Source: Stramonita haemastoma (Eukaryota; Mollusca; Gastropoda; Neogastropoda; Muricidae). From it: a stretch of DNA of 64,000 nt. Numbering within the stretch: position 1 is the first letter of the stretch; each line of letters begins with the position of its first letter. The position numbers were made by a program, and so were the translations under genes. Below are positions 9,421-20,659 of the stretch, piece after piece. Under the pieces are notes generated by a model, which saw nothing but the letters and a program-made list of their open reading frames with translations, was not told the DNA's origin and did no database searches. Location of the stretch: contig CM060325.1 of assembly GCA_030674155.1 (NCBI GenBank), positions 25,298,835-25,362,834 on the forward strand. Reading direction: 5' to 3'.

Positions 9421-11420
9421 CTATTTGGGGTGGAGATTTGGGCCACGGTCAATTTTATAATCCAGGAGGGTGTGGTATCGGCGGAAACCGGGTTCAATGC
9501 ACATGGGAACACGGCAGTCCATACACATGTAGTATGTCTGGTGTCGTTTCACACTTCTGTTTGAACACACCTGACCACAGTCAGGATTTGACCTCCTACC
9601 ACTGGGCAGCTTGTTGGGGTTCAGTCCTATGAAGTGTCTGTCCAGGAGACGGGCAGGGGGGGTCCAGGGCAGGTCTGCGGAAGGCACGTTTTTTTCTCAC
9701 GTGGCCTTCCAGCAGACCGTGGATGATGGCCAGGCGAAACCTGTCTGCCTTGCAGCAGCTGTTCCCTGCCCTGGGGCTGAACTCCTTCCAGATGACTTTG
9801 GCGTTGGAGACAGACACTTCCAGGAGGTTGCACAGGAATATTTTTTTCCACCACTTCAGGCAGCAATGCATGTTCATGGAGTAGGACATCTGATCAGAAA
9901 GGTCCACCCCATGAACTGGGTGTACAGCTGGATGGCCTTTGGATGGTTGACTGTCCTCACAGGATCAGGATGGAATTTTGATCTGACCTTTTTTTTTATA
10001 CGTAGTCCTGTTATGCACAGAGGTCAAAACCCTGACTGTCCGACGGTCCTCCCAGGTGATGTAGGTCGGGTTGTTTTCCTTGTGCACATTTGGTGGATCC
10101 CCTTTTTTCAGTGTCACGGTTTTCACAACTGAAGGCACACCTTATGGTCGACCGGGACGTCGATACAGGCAAGGATGGTTGAGTTGGTTTTATACCTCGT
10201 TTTAAATTGTACATAGTTGCACACTTTTAATACGAGTTTTTATATGTGACGAGGCGATAGCCCTGATATGGCCTATGTGGTCGGCGGGGCTCAAAGCACC
10301 ATTATTGGATTGAATTGGATTGGCACACCTCTCCTGTATTTCCTCAGTGTGCCACATGCACCAGTTTGATTTTCAGCTAGAGCACTGAACAGTTGAGGGC
10401 TGGTAAAAAAAATTGTCACAATAAATGTGATGACCTTTGTCCATCAAAGGAATGCACAAGTTGAAAACAACCTGATGGCCGATCCCATGTGCGGTTGACA
10501 CCTCCGTCTTGGCAACCTTGGCTGGTGGAGGCTGGGGGTCATCAGAAGATGTAGAGGGCCGGGGCTGTCCTGATGATGTTGAAGGCTGGGGCTCCTTTCC
10601 AGTGTACAACTTCCAGTTGTACACGTACGATGTTTTTGCATCTGCCAAAGTCCAAACTTTGATGCCCCACTTGTGAGGCTTTGAAGGGATGTACTGGAGT
10701 AGCTTGGTCCTCCCCTTGAAGGGAACCAGGGTTTCATCCACGCTTATTTCTTTGTTGGGGTAGTATACTCTCTGCCAGTTGGAAAGAAGCAGAGAGGATA
10801 TTTTTTCTATTTTGTGGCCTGGGTTGTTGTGGGCCTGGGGATCGTTGTTGTTGGCAACGTGAAGAAATGTGAGAAGATTCGAAAATCTGTTGCGTGACAT
10901 GATGCTCCTGAATCCCCCAAGTTGATGAGATGATCAGTACTCCAGTACAGTTCGTAACTACGAAGCCTCACAAGTCCAATGTAAACAACAATCCATTTGC
11001 GTACAAAAATCAGCTTGTAAAATGTTTTCCTCTCACTGGGCATCAGTTATCTTGCCAGGAGTGGCAGTTCAAATGTTTTGGAAGTGCGTCCACACACCCC
11101 TTCTTCACAATCACCTCCTTGTAATAATTGTTTGTCTCAACCACAAGCAAGTCGATCACTTGATCAGTGAAAAACTGTGAAAAAATATTGTACTCGGTAG
11201 TGTTTTTGTCCAAGTTCCTCACAAGTCCGATATACAAAATCATTGCTAAAAATGCTTTCATCTCGCTGGCATCAGTATCTTGCCAGGAGCGGAAGTCTTT
11301 AAAAAATGGGGGGGGAACGAGCATAAACAAAACATGCATAAAAACTGTCACCAAAGTTGGGGCTTTTTTTTTTTTGGCACAGGTGGCATTGAAAAAAAAC
11401 AAACCCTCCCATTTTGTCAA
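9421..11420 (-). pseudogene. piggyBac-type transposase pseudogene PB-E, interrupted by S1
   Basis: Decayed piggyBac gene spread over several frames. Recognisable parts in coding order are: an N-terminal FFTDQVIDLLVVETNNYY segment (about 11,110-11,190), YELYWSTD (about 10,950), ISVDETLVPFKGR (10,730-10,770), IYCDNFF (near 10,420), VDLSDQM (near 9890) and the C-terminal cysteine-rich finger near 9430-9560 (CGQVC, CMDC, CIEPGF). An S1 copy splits it at 10143-10321. A segment encoding SWQDTDASEMKAFLAMIL occurs at 11,215-11,300 and again, more decayed, at 10,970-11,060, so part of the gene has been duplicated internally. No TIR was identified. Confidence 0.8.
10143..10321 (+). repeat. S1 retro-repeat with 9-bp target duplication, inside PB-E
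   Basis: Flanked by GGCACACCT at 10134-10142 and 10322-10330. The 179-bp insert begins tatggtcgaccgggacgtcg and ends in the ATTGG-type tail. The target duplication shows insertion by retrotransposition after PB-E was already in place. Confidence 0.85.
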
Positions 11421-11553
11421 CTGTAGGCCAGTATCTACCCATCAGCATGAGGTGGGACAGGCTTTTATTTTCTTCCGTCTTTTTTTCTTTCTTCAGCCTT
11501 CTCTTTTCTTGCTTGTTTGTCTTGTTCTTTCTGCTCTTTTTCTACCTGTTGTG

Positions 11554-13005
11554 CTACTTTTGTTGCAAAAACTGCGTCACTTGTGAGCAGGCGATGGTTA
11601 CTTTGTGAACCTTTTCGGTTTTTTGTTTGTGACTGCTTTTTTTGATTGATCTAAAAACCTCTTCCACCTCGGCTGATAGGAAGTCACTGGGCCACAGTTG
11701 ACAAATGGGAGTTCCCCTACATTGTTCAAGTCCAGGCAAATGTTGTTGCCACCCTCCACTTCTATCTATCACCAGTCCCTGCAGTCCTGCCACCTCCTCT
11801 AGGGTGATAGGCAGTGTGACGAGGTCTTCATCCATGACCTCAGTGCCCACTGATGCCCCCTCCTCCACAGCAGCATTGGTGGTGTCCATGTAGTCAACCA
11901 GGTTTTGATGTAGGCCTAATGCTGTCGAGGTGGAGGCTGCAGTCGCTGTCGAGGTCGTCGTCGAGGTGGAGGCTGCAGTCACTGTCGAGGTCGTCGTCGA
12001 GGTGGAGGCTGCAGTCGCTGTCGAGGTCGTTGTTGAGGTGGAGGCTGCAGTCGCTGTCGAGGTCGTCGTTGAGGTGGAGGCTGCAGTCGCTGTTGAGGTC
12101 GTTGTCGAGGTGGAGGCTGCAGTTGCTGTTGCAGTCCGTCTGTTGTGAACAGGGGGCAATTCTTCACGGTCTAGGGCAGCAGACGGTGCAAAAGCCTCCA
12201 TGGGGATTTTGCTCCTGTCCACGGGCAGAATCCCCGTTGCCTCGAATGCTTTCTTCAAGAGGTCAGCTGTCATGACCTCCTGCCACACTTGATTTATAAT
12301 GCGAGGCCAGGTCACCTTGTTAATGATGTTTGTAGGGTTTGCTGACATGAACTCTGTGCAGTGTTTTTTGTAGGCCTTCTTGAAAGGCCCAAACACCACC
12401 CTGTCCAGAGGCTGCAGATAATGCGTTGTGTGGGGAGGAAGGGCTAAAATGTGTATTTGTTCCTGTCGAGCAAGCTCCAACAGTTCAACAACTTCGTGGG
12501 AGCCATGGGAATCCATAATAAGCAACTGTGGTCGGTCTGGACCACAGTTCTTCAGGAACAGATTTTTGAACCACTCGACTCCAATGACGTTCTCCATCCA
12601 TGCATTGGATTGGTACGTCCACATGGAGCCAGTGGGAGCATCAAGTGTGGCAAAAGACTGCACTGACCTCATTGTCTTCCCCTTGACGATGAATAGAGGT
12701 GGCATGGCTCTTCCTGCAGCATTAACGCAGACAAGAGTGGTGACACTCTCCCTGGAGTTGGTCCTCGCCAGCAACTGTCGAGCTCCTCTTTTCGCAATCA
12801 CCTTGGCAGCATCCGGTGAAAACTGGATACCAGTTTCATCCGCATTCCACACAACATGCGGTTTCTGCAAAAAGTTGTGGGTCTCCATCAGTTGTTGGAG
12901 GTCATCAAAATATGGGTTGATGAGACCCACATTCATGCCTCGCATCCTGTTTGTGCCGCAGGTCTCTGGGCTCCTGATGGTCAGCTCAGGATGTCTTCGT
13001 TTTAA
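11554..13005 (-). pseudogene. pogo/jerky-like transposase pogo-A, C-terminal part (split by PB-A)
   Basis: This open frame encodes the rest of the DNA-binding region from KRRHPEL onward and the DDE_1 core: NADETGIQF, LIMDSHGSHE and HYLQPLDRVVFGPFK supply the three catalytic aspartates. After the core come six copies of a 12-residue TATAASTSTTTS-like repeat (36-bp minisatellite, about 11,918-12,133) and a basic tail ending at 11554. The N-terminal part lies at 16601-17073. Removing the PB-A insertion with one TTAA joins WRSL to KRRHPEL in frame, so this was one gene. pogo-B (55.5-56.5 kb) is a close relative. Confidence 0.88.
11918..12133. repeat. 36-bp minisatellite (about 6 units) in the pogo-A coding region
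   Basis: A tandem 36-bp unit rich in gtcgaggt and ggaggctgcagtc, in frame. It encodes a Thr/Ala/Ser-rich 12-residue repeat between the DDE core and the basic tail. Confidence 0.85.
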
Positions 13006-13528
13006 CCCTATTCCTACCAAGTAAAAAAGGGGAGATCAGCACCCTGTGCCCAAGCAATTTTGAGTTTACTGACTTGAAAAGTGGGTGACCCAATACAAAA
13101 CGTCATAACAAAAAAACTACTGGTTTGTTTGTGTTGAAATTTGGCATGTACGTGGCAGAGTGTGTGTTACTTTTCTTGCAACAAAAAAAACTAACTCAAA
13201 AGTGAAATTTTTTCTTTACCAACTATTTTAATCAGTACATAAAAAACAGAAACAGGTAACGCACTTGACAAACTTGCACAAAAAGAGTCACTGACCTGTT
13301 TTTTGAGGTGATGATTCACAGTAGCTCAGGAACAGTCCAAGCACAACACATAATAAACACATAATAATCCAATTGGAGGTTGAAAAACACTTTAAAAAAA
13401 AAAGTTGTCAGAGTTCCAGTGACTATGAAGGTGGTGGATTTCTCAGCAGTAGACTGTACACTCTATAGGAACACACACACACTCACACTATACACATAGC
13501 TATGTACAAATGTTTATGTACACTTCTA

Positions 13529-15075
13529 TTAGTCTCCTGCATCCAACCTTGGTTTTTTGTAGGCCAGGTTCGTGTGGTACCGTTCAAAGCATTCCCCCAG
13601 ACACAGACCCTTGTCACATTCCCGGCATTCGTACCTGGTCTCCTTCCGGACTTCGTACCCCTTCCCTGTGGCTTTCCTCTTGGAGCAGACAACACAGATT
13701 CGTGTGGGGAACTCCTTGGCTGTGGCAGGTACTTTTGCCAGGAAGTGTTTTTCTTGCAGTCTGGCTGGAGGATCTGTGATTTGGCGCTTGAATTGTTTGC
13801 GCGCTGGTGGTTCTGCCATCATCTGCCTGATCAGGTCCATGGTGAATTGCAACTGGGTGGTCTTGGTGCCGGGGTTGTTGATCCGGTAGACCAGGAAGGC
13901 TTGCACTTTGGCCAGATGAAGCAGATGAAAGCAGGCCCTTTTCCACCACTTCCAGGTCTTGCGGTTGAAGGAGTAGTACTGAAGGTGTTGATCAAACTGA
14001 TCAACACCATTCATGTTCTGGTTGTAGCTGTGTACTACTCCTGGAACCATGATGGGCTCGTTGGTGGTCAGATTTTTTTTCCCACTGTCCACTCATCTGC
14101 CAGTACTGCATGTGGATAGCAGGGTCACCATCTTCTTGTCGTTGTATTTCAACACATGCAGACTGGCATCTGAGTCGTCTTCGTCGTCGTCATTGGAAGG
14201 TATTTTACGCTTCATTTCCGCAGTCTGGCCCTTCTGGAGAGGCGTTTCTGCCAGCTGTGTAGGCAAACCCCGCCTGTCCTTCCTGATGGTGCCAGTTGCT
14301 GTGGTTCCTTTCCGCCGAAGATCCGTGAACAGATCCACGGAGGAAAAGAAGCTGTCCATGTAGATCGTGTGCCCCTTCCCATGAAAGCCCTCAGACAGGC
14401 GCTTCACCAAATTGGGGCCGTGGTCTTTCTCCCGCTGCTCCCCTTTTTTGCCAGAGTAGATCTCCAGCTTGCTGACATATGAGGAGTCACTTCCACAACA
14501 CAGGTACATTTTTATCCCATACCTGATGGGCTTGCTGGGGATGAACTGGCGAAAGCCAACTCGGCCCCGCCACGGCATCATGGATTCATCGATGGCCAGG
14601 TCCTGCTTCGGACTGTACACAGCTGCAGCAAACTTTTCTTGCAGCTTGGTCACAAGAGGCTGGATCTTGAAGAGCTTGTTATGGGCAGGATCCTCACGAG
14701 GCAAATTCTTTGTGTTGTCGTTCAGATGGAAAGCCATGAGAATGGCCTCGAAGCGGTTCCTGCTCATGCTCTTCCTGAAGATGGGGGTTTCTATGAGGGG
14801 ATCTGTAGACCAGTAACTATTGATGTCTGGTTTCTGGACAATCCCCATAAAAAAGAGCAGCCCCAGAAACACCTTCAGCTCCCCTGTAGTGACCTCTGTC
14901 CAGTCCGCAAGCAGGTTGTGGGGTTTGATGGCCGGTCCAAGGGCGGTCTTGTACTGCTGGGCGTACAGGTTGGTCTGGTCCACCATCTGCGTCAGCATCT
15001 CGTCATCGATGAAGAGCTGGAGGTACTCCCAAGCTGAGGCATCGGGCTGAATGTCCACCTTTATGCCTGGGCTGC
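13529..15075 (-). pseudogene. PB-A copy 1 transposase, exon 2 (one nonsense codon)
   Basis: Exon 2 begins after TTTGTTTCAG at 15076. It carries the piggyBac DDD core: DLAIDESMMPWRGR, IYMDSFFSS and MNGVDQFDQ, then a C-terminal cysteine-rich finger (CVVCSKRK...CRECDKGLCLGECF) ending at 13529. The only break is a TGA at about 14093-14095, where copy 2 has CGA; this is a C-to-T change in a CpG. Joined to exon 1 in phase 1, the gene reads FTG-SPGIKVDIQPD. The protein would be about 640 residues, usual for piggyBac transposases with an acidic N-terminus. Confidence 0.9.
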
Positions 15076-16012
15076 CTGAAACAAATATTTTTATGTTAGA
15101 TTTTGAGCAAAGCTGAATAAAAAAAAAATATATATAGACTATATGTGGACAGTGAAATCAAGATCTGAAATAAAAATGTATTCACACAATCATATAAAAC
15201 TCCCACAGCACAATAAACCTGTGTGCAAACAAAATTTGATTTTATTTTTGGTACAGTGTGTGTAAAACACACACACAAACACACACCTAAATATGGTTTT
15301 GTACACAGAATGTATAGCAGCCGTACTATGCCTCTGTCAGGCTCAATGACTATTTTTGACTTTTATGCCTGTCAGGCTGGCTGACTGTCTCTTTCTGTGT
15401 GTGTGTGTTCTCTGTGTCTGTGTCTGTGCATGTGTTTCAACAAATATATCTGTTTATATATTTTGTATTTATAATTGTGCAACATGAACTTGGAATTAAA
15501 AAAAAGAGAAAAAAAAATCCCCTCTATGATGTTACTCATTTGCATCTGCACTCCAGTATAAACTAATAAAATCCCTGCTGAAATAAAAAAAAAAAAAAGA
15601 AAGAAAAATAGCTGTGAAAAGCATGATTGTTGACAATTCATGTTCAGAAAACCGATTTTGAATGCCACGCCCACCTCACACACTGTGTTTGTGTGTGTGT
15701 GTGTACATGTGTGTGTGTTTCAACATATCTATGTTTTGTTTTTATAATTGTGCACTTGAACTTGGAATAAAAAGATATAAAATCCCCTCTATGAAGCTAC
15801 TCATTTGCATCTGCACTCCAGTACAGACTCATAAAATCCCTGCTGAAATAATAAAAAAAGAAAAAGGTGTGAAAAGCATAATTGTTGACACCAGTTCATG
15901 TAGAGAAAAAAAAAATTCAAATGCCACGCCCACCTCACACACTCTTTCATATGCATGCACTTGCACAACACAAGAGCAACAAATAACAAAATAAAAACAA
16001 TGCAAGACTTAC
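15076..16012. repeat. PB-A copy 1 intron with a ~270-bp tandem duplication
   Basis: The intron has a GTAAG donor (16008-16012) and a CAG acceptor (15076-15078). It contains two tandem, diverged units of about 270 bp, roughly 15,420-15,685 and 15,690-15,955. Each has a TG-rich start, a ttataattgtgca segment, actcatttgcatctgcactc and a gccacgcccacctcacacac end. Copies 2 and 3 share the same arrangement, so the duplication predates the spread of PB-A. Confidence 0.8.
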
Positions 16013-16375
16013 CTGTAAACCTTGGGATATGTGGCTGGTCGTCAGTGCCCTCTTCTGTCCACAAAACATCGGTCTGGTGCCTCTCTTGCTGGCGTGCACC
16101 CCTCTTCTGGTTGTTGACGAAATTCGAGGTGCACCCCCCCTCCTTCCTCCTCGAAAACTTCGACCGGTTGCAGTCGAGGTTGATGGTTGTGGTTCGGCAA
16201 CTATCTCTTCAGCTTCTTCTTCGATCTCCTGTTCATTTACAATCGAAGTTTCATCTTCATCACTTGGATGAAACTCGTCATCGCTTTCTTCAGCAGCATC
16301 GTCGGAATCGCTGTCAGAGTCCAAAAACAGTTCGTAGTCGCGATACTTCGCTGGCATTGCTCGTCGCTTCGACAT
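16013..16375 (-). pseudogene. PB-A copy 1 transposase, exon 1 (1-bp frameshift)
   Basis: Starts MSKRRAMPAKYRDYELFL and is strongly acidic (Asp/Glu/Ser runs), as usual for piggyBac N-termini. It ends at the donor ACAG-GTAAG at 16012. A C-run near 16107-16111 is one base shorter than in copy 2 (exon 363 nt against 364), which shifts the frame before the splice site. Confidence 0.85.
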
Positions 16376-16600
16376 CTTGTTTGGCGGTCCTACAACGTTC
16401 TACCGACGTTTGAATAGCCTACAGGCCTACTAGAGTTAGTTCCCTTGATTGTAGCGCCATCTATAGGCCTGTAGGAATAATAACTCTCACGAGAGAAGTG
16501 CCGAAACGAAAGTACCCATAGAAAACGAGACTGTCTCGTTCCTGGTCTACAGGAACGTTAAGACGAAAACGAGACTGTCTCGTTTCTGGTAGGAAATGTG

Positions 16601-17073
16601 TTAAGGAGCGCCAGTACTCCTCAGAGGGAAGGTTGTTTTTAAACTGTGTTTTCAAGTTCATTTTTTGGGCCACAAGGCCAACTTTCGTCAGGAACTGTCT
16701 TTTCGTCAGTGGAAAGCCTGACTTGGCTGCGTCAATGACTTTGCCCACCATCTGGTCCTCCACTTCTGGCGGAATGCTGGGTGTTCTTCCCGCCTTTTTG
16801 CCCAGTTTGGAGCGCCCGGCAACATGATCTTTCAGGGTTGTTTTGGGCACACCACACTGCTTGGGTGATGCCGCTCCGTAGGAGAGGCCACGGCTGGTGA
16901 TGGCCTCCACAGCTTGCACACTTTTAATACGAGTTTTAATATGTGACGAGGCGATAGCCCTGATATGGCCTATGTGGTCGGCGGGGCTCAAAGCACCACT
17001 ATTGGATTGGATTGGATTGCTGGAGGGTCTCCTGGGTGTAGCGGTTGTAGGTACCTTTGTTTCTCCCAGGCAT
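16601..17073 (-). pseudogene. pogo-A N-terminal DNA-binding part, interrupted by S1
   Basis: Starts MPGRNKGTYNRYTQETLQQ at 17073, just after a TTTCAG acceptor. It encodes the psq and CENP-B-type DNA-binding half (VPKTTLKDHV, then SGFPLTKRQFLTKV and NLPSEEYWRS). An S1 copy (16914-17016) separates the two halves of LQQ-AVEAI; removing it with one TTGC restores the frame. The gene continues at 13005 on the other side of PB-A. Confidence 0.85.
16914..17016 (+). repeat. S1 retro-repeat inside pogo-A
   Basis: 5'-truncated at ttgcacactttt and ends in ATTGG repeats. TTGC is present at both junctions (16914-16917 and 17017-17020), so the target duplication is only about 4 bp or is microhomology. Confidence 0.8.
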
Positions 17074-17150
17074 GTTGAAATCTTCCAGCTGAAAAATATA
17101 TACCAAAGGTAAGTAGGTAATTTAATGAACATGTGCATGGACACCAACAC

Positions 17151-17173
17151 CATTCTCCCTCCCCCCTCGACCC

Positions 17174-17204
<31 letters not shown>

Positions 17205-17222
17205 ACACTCACATGCGCACAC
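17151..17222. repeat. Poly-C run and (CA)n microsatellite
   Basis: A long C-run near 17168-17190 is followed by CA repeats. It lies upstream of the pogo-A start, in its probable 5' intron. The same structure with a different length is at 41,995-42,066, which suggests slippage since the duplication. Confidence 0.8.
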
Positions 17223-17269
17223 ACACAGGAAAGACGTCACCAGCTCCACGGCGTACGGGGCCTTCTTTC

Positions 17270-17332
17270 GGTTGAGTTGGTTTTATACCTTGTTTTAAAC
17301 TGTACATAAGTCGCACACTTTTAATACGAGTT
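17270..17332 (+). repeat. S1 retro-repeat, left part (host of PB-B)
   Basis: Starts ggttgagttggttttatacc and runs to the TTAA at 17333. The remainder of the same S1 copy continues at 20562. Confidence 0.85.
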
Positions 17333-17926
17333 TTAACCCTTACACTGGCCCACTTCCACACTATACTTAGTACAGCCACCGGTCAATTAACAGACAGAAA
17401 AACACAGAAAAACGGTCATTTTTTTAATGCTGTCTTATTTCTCTTTCCATGCATATTTGAACAATACATATTGAATAAAAGTTGTTCAGAATTGAACAAA
17501 GAACAATACAAACACATTTTTAGGGGGTTAGTAAAACATAATAGTTCACATACCTGGATGAAATGTAGAAAAACAGGTTTTTTTTCCCAGCGCAAGGTCC
17601 AGGTAAGAATAACACACTCCACAGTCACCCAAAACAGGATATTTAGTCACCACAAGATGCTAAAGTCTCATTGATGTTGACTCTCCACCACATATTGGGC
17701 TACAGGGTTTAATACACAGGTAAAATGTCCGTCCTGCTTCCGCACAAAAAAACTCCCTTTTTTTTTGGTAAAGATATATGAAGAAAAAATAACTGGTTGC
17801 CTCAGATACACACAAGAAAAATGAACTAGATTATAGCACAACACTTTCCAAAGAAACACTCCATGTATATGTTGTACAGGTGAGCCTCTGTAATTAGTTG
17901 TCACCTGCACCATGATTCACCTAAGG

Positions 17927-19333
17927 CTAATCTTCTGCTGCACGCTCCCTCAGGACTCTTAGATAGTCAACCTTGGTGTTGTAGACTTCAAAACAAACAG
18001 GAACACACAGAGTAACCTGGCACTGCTCACACTGATAGCTGGACTGTTTCCTTTTGAAGCCCTCCATGTTTTTTCGAGCTGGATTGCAGGCAACACAATC
18101 CCGTACCGGATGCTTCCGTTTGGCACCGACTTTGGCCACATTGAAGCTTGGTCGGTGTGTCCCAATCAGTCGTCTGGGTGGGTTGGCTGCCTTCCTTCCT
18201 CTTGCTGCAGGCTGTGGGGCATCAGGGGCAGAGGCAATCAGCTGATGAAGAAGCTGCCTCCTGAACTCATGGTGGGAAAGCTTCACAGGTGCAAACTTCC
18301 GGTGCAGATGGTAGGCATTGCACATTGCCACCGTGAACAAATAAAAAAAAAAAAGCTTCCTCCACCACTTGTTGGTCTTCCTCAAAAAGGAATAGTTTTT
18401 CAACATCTGGTCTGAGGTGTCTACACCCCCCATGCATTGTATGTAGTTGACAATGCACAGGGGTTTCCAGATGGAGTCTCCGTTGTCATCCCTTTTGTCC
18501 AGCTTCATCTCCTGCGGTGGGTGAATGGTGGACAGCATGTTGACATCCCGTTTGTCATGGTACTTCACCGCAAGGAGATGATCGTTGTGCTGGAAGATAC
18601 TCTGCCCTTGTGTCAGCTGGATGTTGTCACCTCGTCGCCTCTGCTTTTTGAAGGCCTCAGGCATGCCGTGTCTGGTTGTACGGACTGTACCACAGGCATA
18701 GGTGTTGAAGAGGTACAGCTGGGTGAAGAGCTCTGGACTGGTGTAGTAATTGTCCATGTAGATCCTATGGCCTTTGTCTAGCAGACCTCCAAAAGCCAGG
18801 ACACCCAGCACAACCTGAGATGTGGTACTCAGGTACTCGGGCCCTCTTCAAGATCAAGTGCCTCGGTCACATCTGTAGATGGCGTGGACCCTTGGTATAT
18901 GTCCATAGAGAGGACATACCCGCTTTTTGCCTCACAGGCCTCATACAGCTTGATACCAAACTTGTCTGGTTTTGCTGGGTTGTACACTTGGAAGCGCAGT
19001 CTCCCTTTCCATGGGCAAGTCGCTTCATCGAAGCTGATGTCCTGCTCTGGAGTGTACACCTCAGCAAATCGCAGACGAAGATGGGTAAAGAATGGCCGGA
19101 TTTTGTAAAGCTGGTCAGAACCATTACTTAGGGTGTTGTCCACCAGATGAAAATGGCTGAGGATTGCCTGAAACCTCACCAGAGACATATTCTTGGAGAA
19201 GAAGGGAGTGGAGGTGGCTTCATCCTGTCTCCAGTACTCCTCAATGGTGGCTTTGAGGACCAGGCCCATCAAGATGACCAAGGAGAAGAAGACCCGCATC
19301 TCTGCTGCTGTGACATCTGACCAGCGATGCAGC
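17927..19333 (-). pseudogene. PB-B copy 1 transposase, exon 2
   Basis: Exon 2 starts after TTTTTTTCAG at 19334 with LHRWSDVTAAEMRVFF. Catalytic motifs are ISFDEATCPWKGR, IYMDNYYTS and MGGVDTSDQ, followed by a C-terminal cysteine finger (CVACNPARK...CEQCQVTLCVPVCF) ending at 17927. A single-base loss near 18,835 (in a GGGCCC context) shifts the frame between the first and second catalytic segments. The same break is in copy 2, so the gene was dead before the block duplicated. Confidence 0.9.
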
Positions 19334-19884
19334 CTGAAAAAAATAAAAATGATCTATACTGTTTTCACACACACACACACACACCACACACACACACACA
19401 CTACATACACACACACTAAAGTGTTTCAGTTGAGACTATAAACTGAATCCCTGTGTGTGAAAGTATGCAGAACATAAAATACACATACACAAAATAAAGT
19501 ATACACAAAATGTCACAAACATTCAAAATAAACACAACACATAATGCACACACTCATAATAACAAATATGCCATGCATTCATAAACACTCCAACAAGTTC
19601 ACAAACAATTCATCTGGCTGATGACTGCAGTCAAGTTTGTGTGCTGTTTCTTCTGTAGATATATATCTACAATCTAACAAACAAAAACTCTTCCCATCTC
19701 CAACTCTGAAAAAACAACACAACAGAGCACAAAAAACATAATATAGTGGCTCATCACACAGACAAACATACAAACACACACACAAACACACACACTTTTT
19801 ACTTGAATATTTGTAACACTTACCATGAATAAAAACTGCTAATTATGAACACAATCTACATGAAAATAAAACTCGTGTGCTTAC
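19334..19884. repeat. PB-B copy 1 intron with (CA)n
   Basis: The intron runs between the donor CG-GTAAGC and the acceptor. CA repeats lie at 19,366-19,415 and near 19,770. The rest is AT-rich, with no gene seen. Confidence 0.75.
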
Positions 19885-20288
19885 CGTGAGTGCGGTTTCA
19901 ACGCTCCTGCATCGATCTTTCGTTGAGCGAACAGGTTCGTTTGCTCAGCCAGCCTGTCGATCACCCCATCATCAATAAATAGTTGGAAAAAGTCTAGGGG
20001 CTGAGGATTTACTGGAAAGTCTTCAACATTGAGCGCATTTGGACGCTGAAATGGCATGTTGACAACAGCACCTCCATCTCCCTCACTACAGCCAGATCGA
20101 GCGTTGCCATCAAAGTCATTGTTGTTTGGAGCCTGATCTAAATCCCTCAGATCCCCAGTCAGCATCAACTCCCCCAGATAGTCATCTTCTTCTGGATTTA
20201 CTTCATCGAAGTTTGCATTTCCCAACAAAATGTCGAAGTATTCAGCAAACAAGTTGTGTTAGCGTGGCGTGTTTCGATGCGCTGCCAT
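19885..20288 (-). pseudogene. PB-B copy 1 transposase, exon 1 (premature stop at codon 10)
   Basis: The likely ATG at 20288 gives MAAHRNTPR, then an in-frame TAA (20259-20261), then HNLFAEYFDILLG and an acidic stretch. The exon ends PHS-R at the donor, and joining gives PHSRLHRWSDV in frame. The TAA is also in copy 2. A downstream non-ATG start would be needed to bypass it, which I think unlikely. Confidence 0.8.
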
Positions 20289-20561
20289 CTTGCCGAGTTT
20301 GAAATCGGTGTGCCGGGTATATTTAGTGGTCACGTACTCTAAAACTTCTTCCAAGTACACAAAAACAGGTTGCCGGGCCTCTCTCATGAATATGCTAATG
20401 AGATACAGTGGAACAAAGAGGTTTCCCATCCAAGAACGGTAACTGTAAACGGTCAAAGTGACCTAAACCCCCCCCCCCCCCAACGACTATAGTCGCGACT
20501 GCCAGTCAATGGCATACGAAAGATGCGCGACTATTGTCGTGACAACCAGCGTAAGGGTTAA

Positions 20562-20637
20562 AATGTGACGAGGCGATAGCCCTGGTATGGCCTATGTGGT
20601 CGGCGGGGCTATAAGCACCATCGTTGGATTGGGTTGG
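20562..20637 (+). repeat. S1 retro-repeat, right part (host of PB-B)
   Basis: Continues the S1 copy begun at 17270-17332, from aatgtgacgaggcgatag to the TTGGATTGGG tail. Confidence 0.85.
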
Positions 20638-20659
20638 AGTCTGCAAGCAATGACTTTCT

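Larger units (their letters stand above)
13006..16600 (-). mobile_element. piggyBac element PB-A, copy 1, inserted in pogo-A
   Basis: Flanked by TTAA at 13002-13005 and 16601-16604. The ends are imperfect inverted repeats: left CCCTATTCCTACCA, right read inward CACATTTCCTACCA, sharing TTCCTACCA. At the 5' end of the gene, aaaacgagactgtctcgtt (with a palindromic core) occurs twice, at 16522-16540 and 16566-16584. The element is 3595 bp and has a two-exon transposase gene. The region 13006-13528 is its 3' untranslated side; I see nothing else in it. Confidence 0.92.
17337..20557 (-). mobile_element. piggyBac element PB-B, copy 1, inserted in S1
   Basis: Flanked by TTAA at 17333-17336 and 20558-20561. 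The ends are inverted repeats CCCTTACACTGG and, read inward from the right, CCCTTACGCTGG. The flanks are two halves of one S1 repeat that joins perfectly at a single TTAA. The element is 3221 bp. Short palindromes (cgactatagtcg) and a related gcgcgactattgtcg lie at the right end. The region 17337-17926 is 3' non-coding. Confidence 0.92.
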
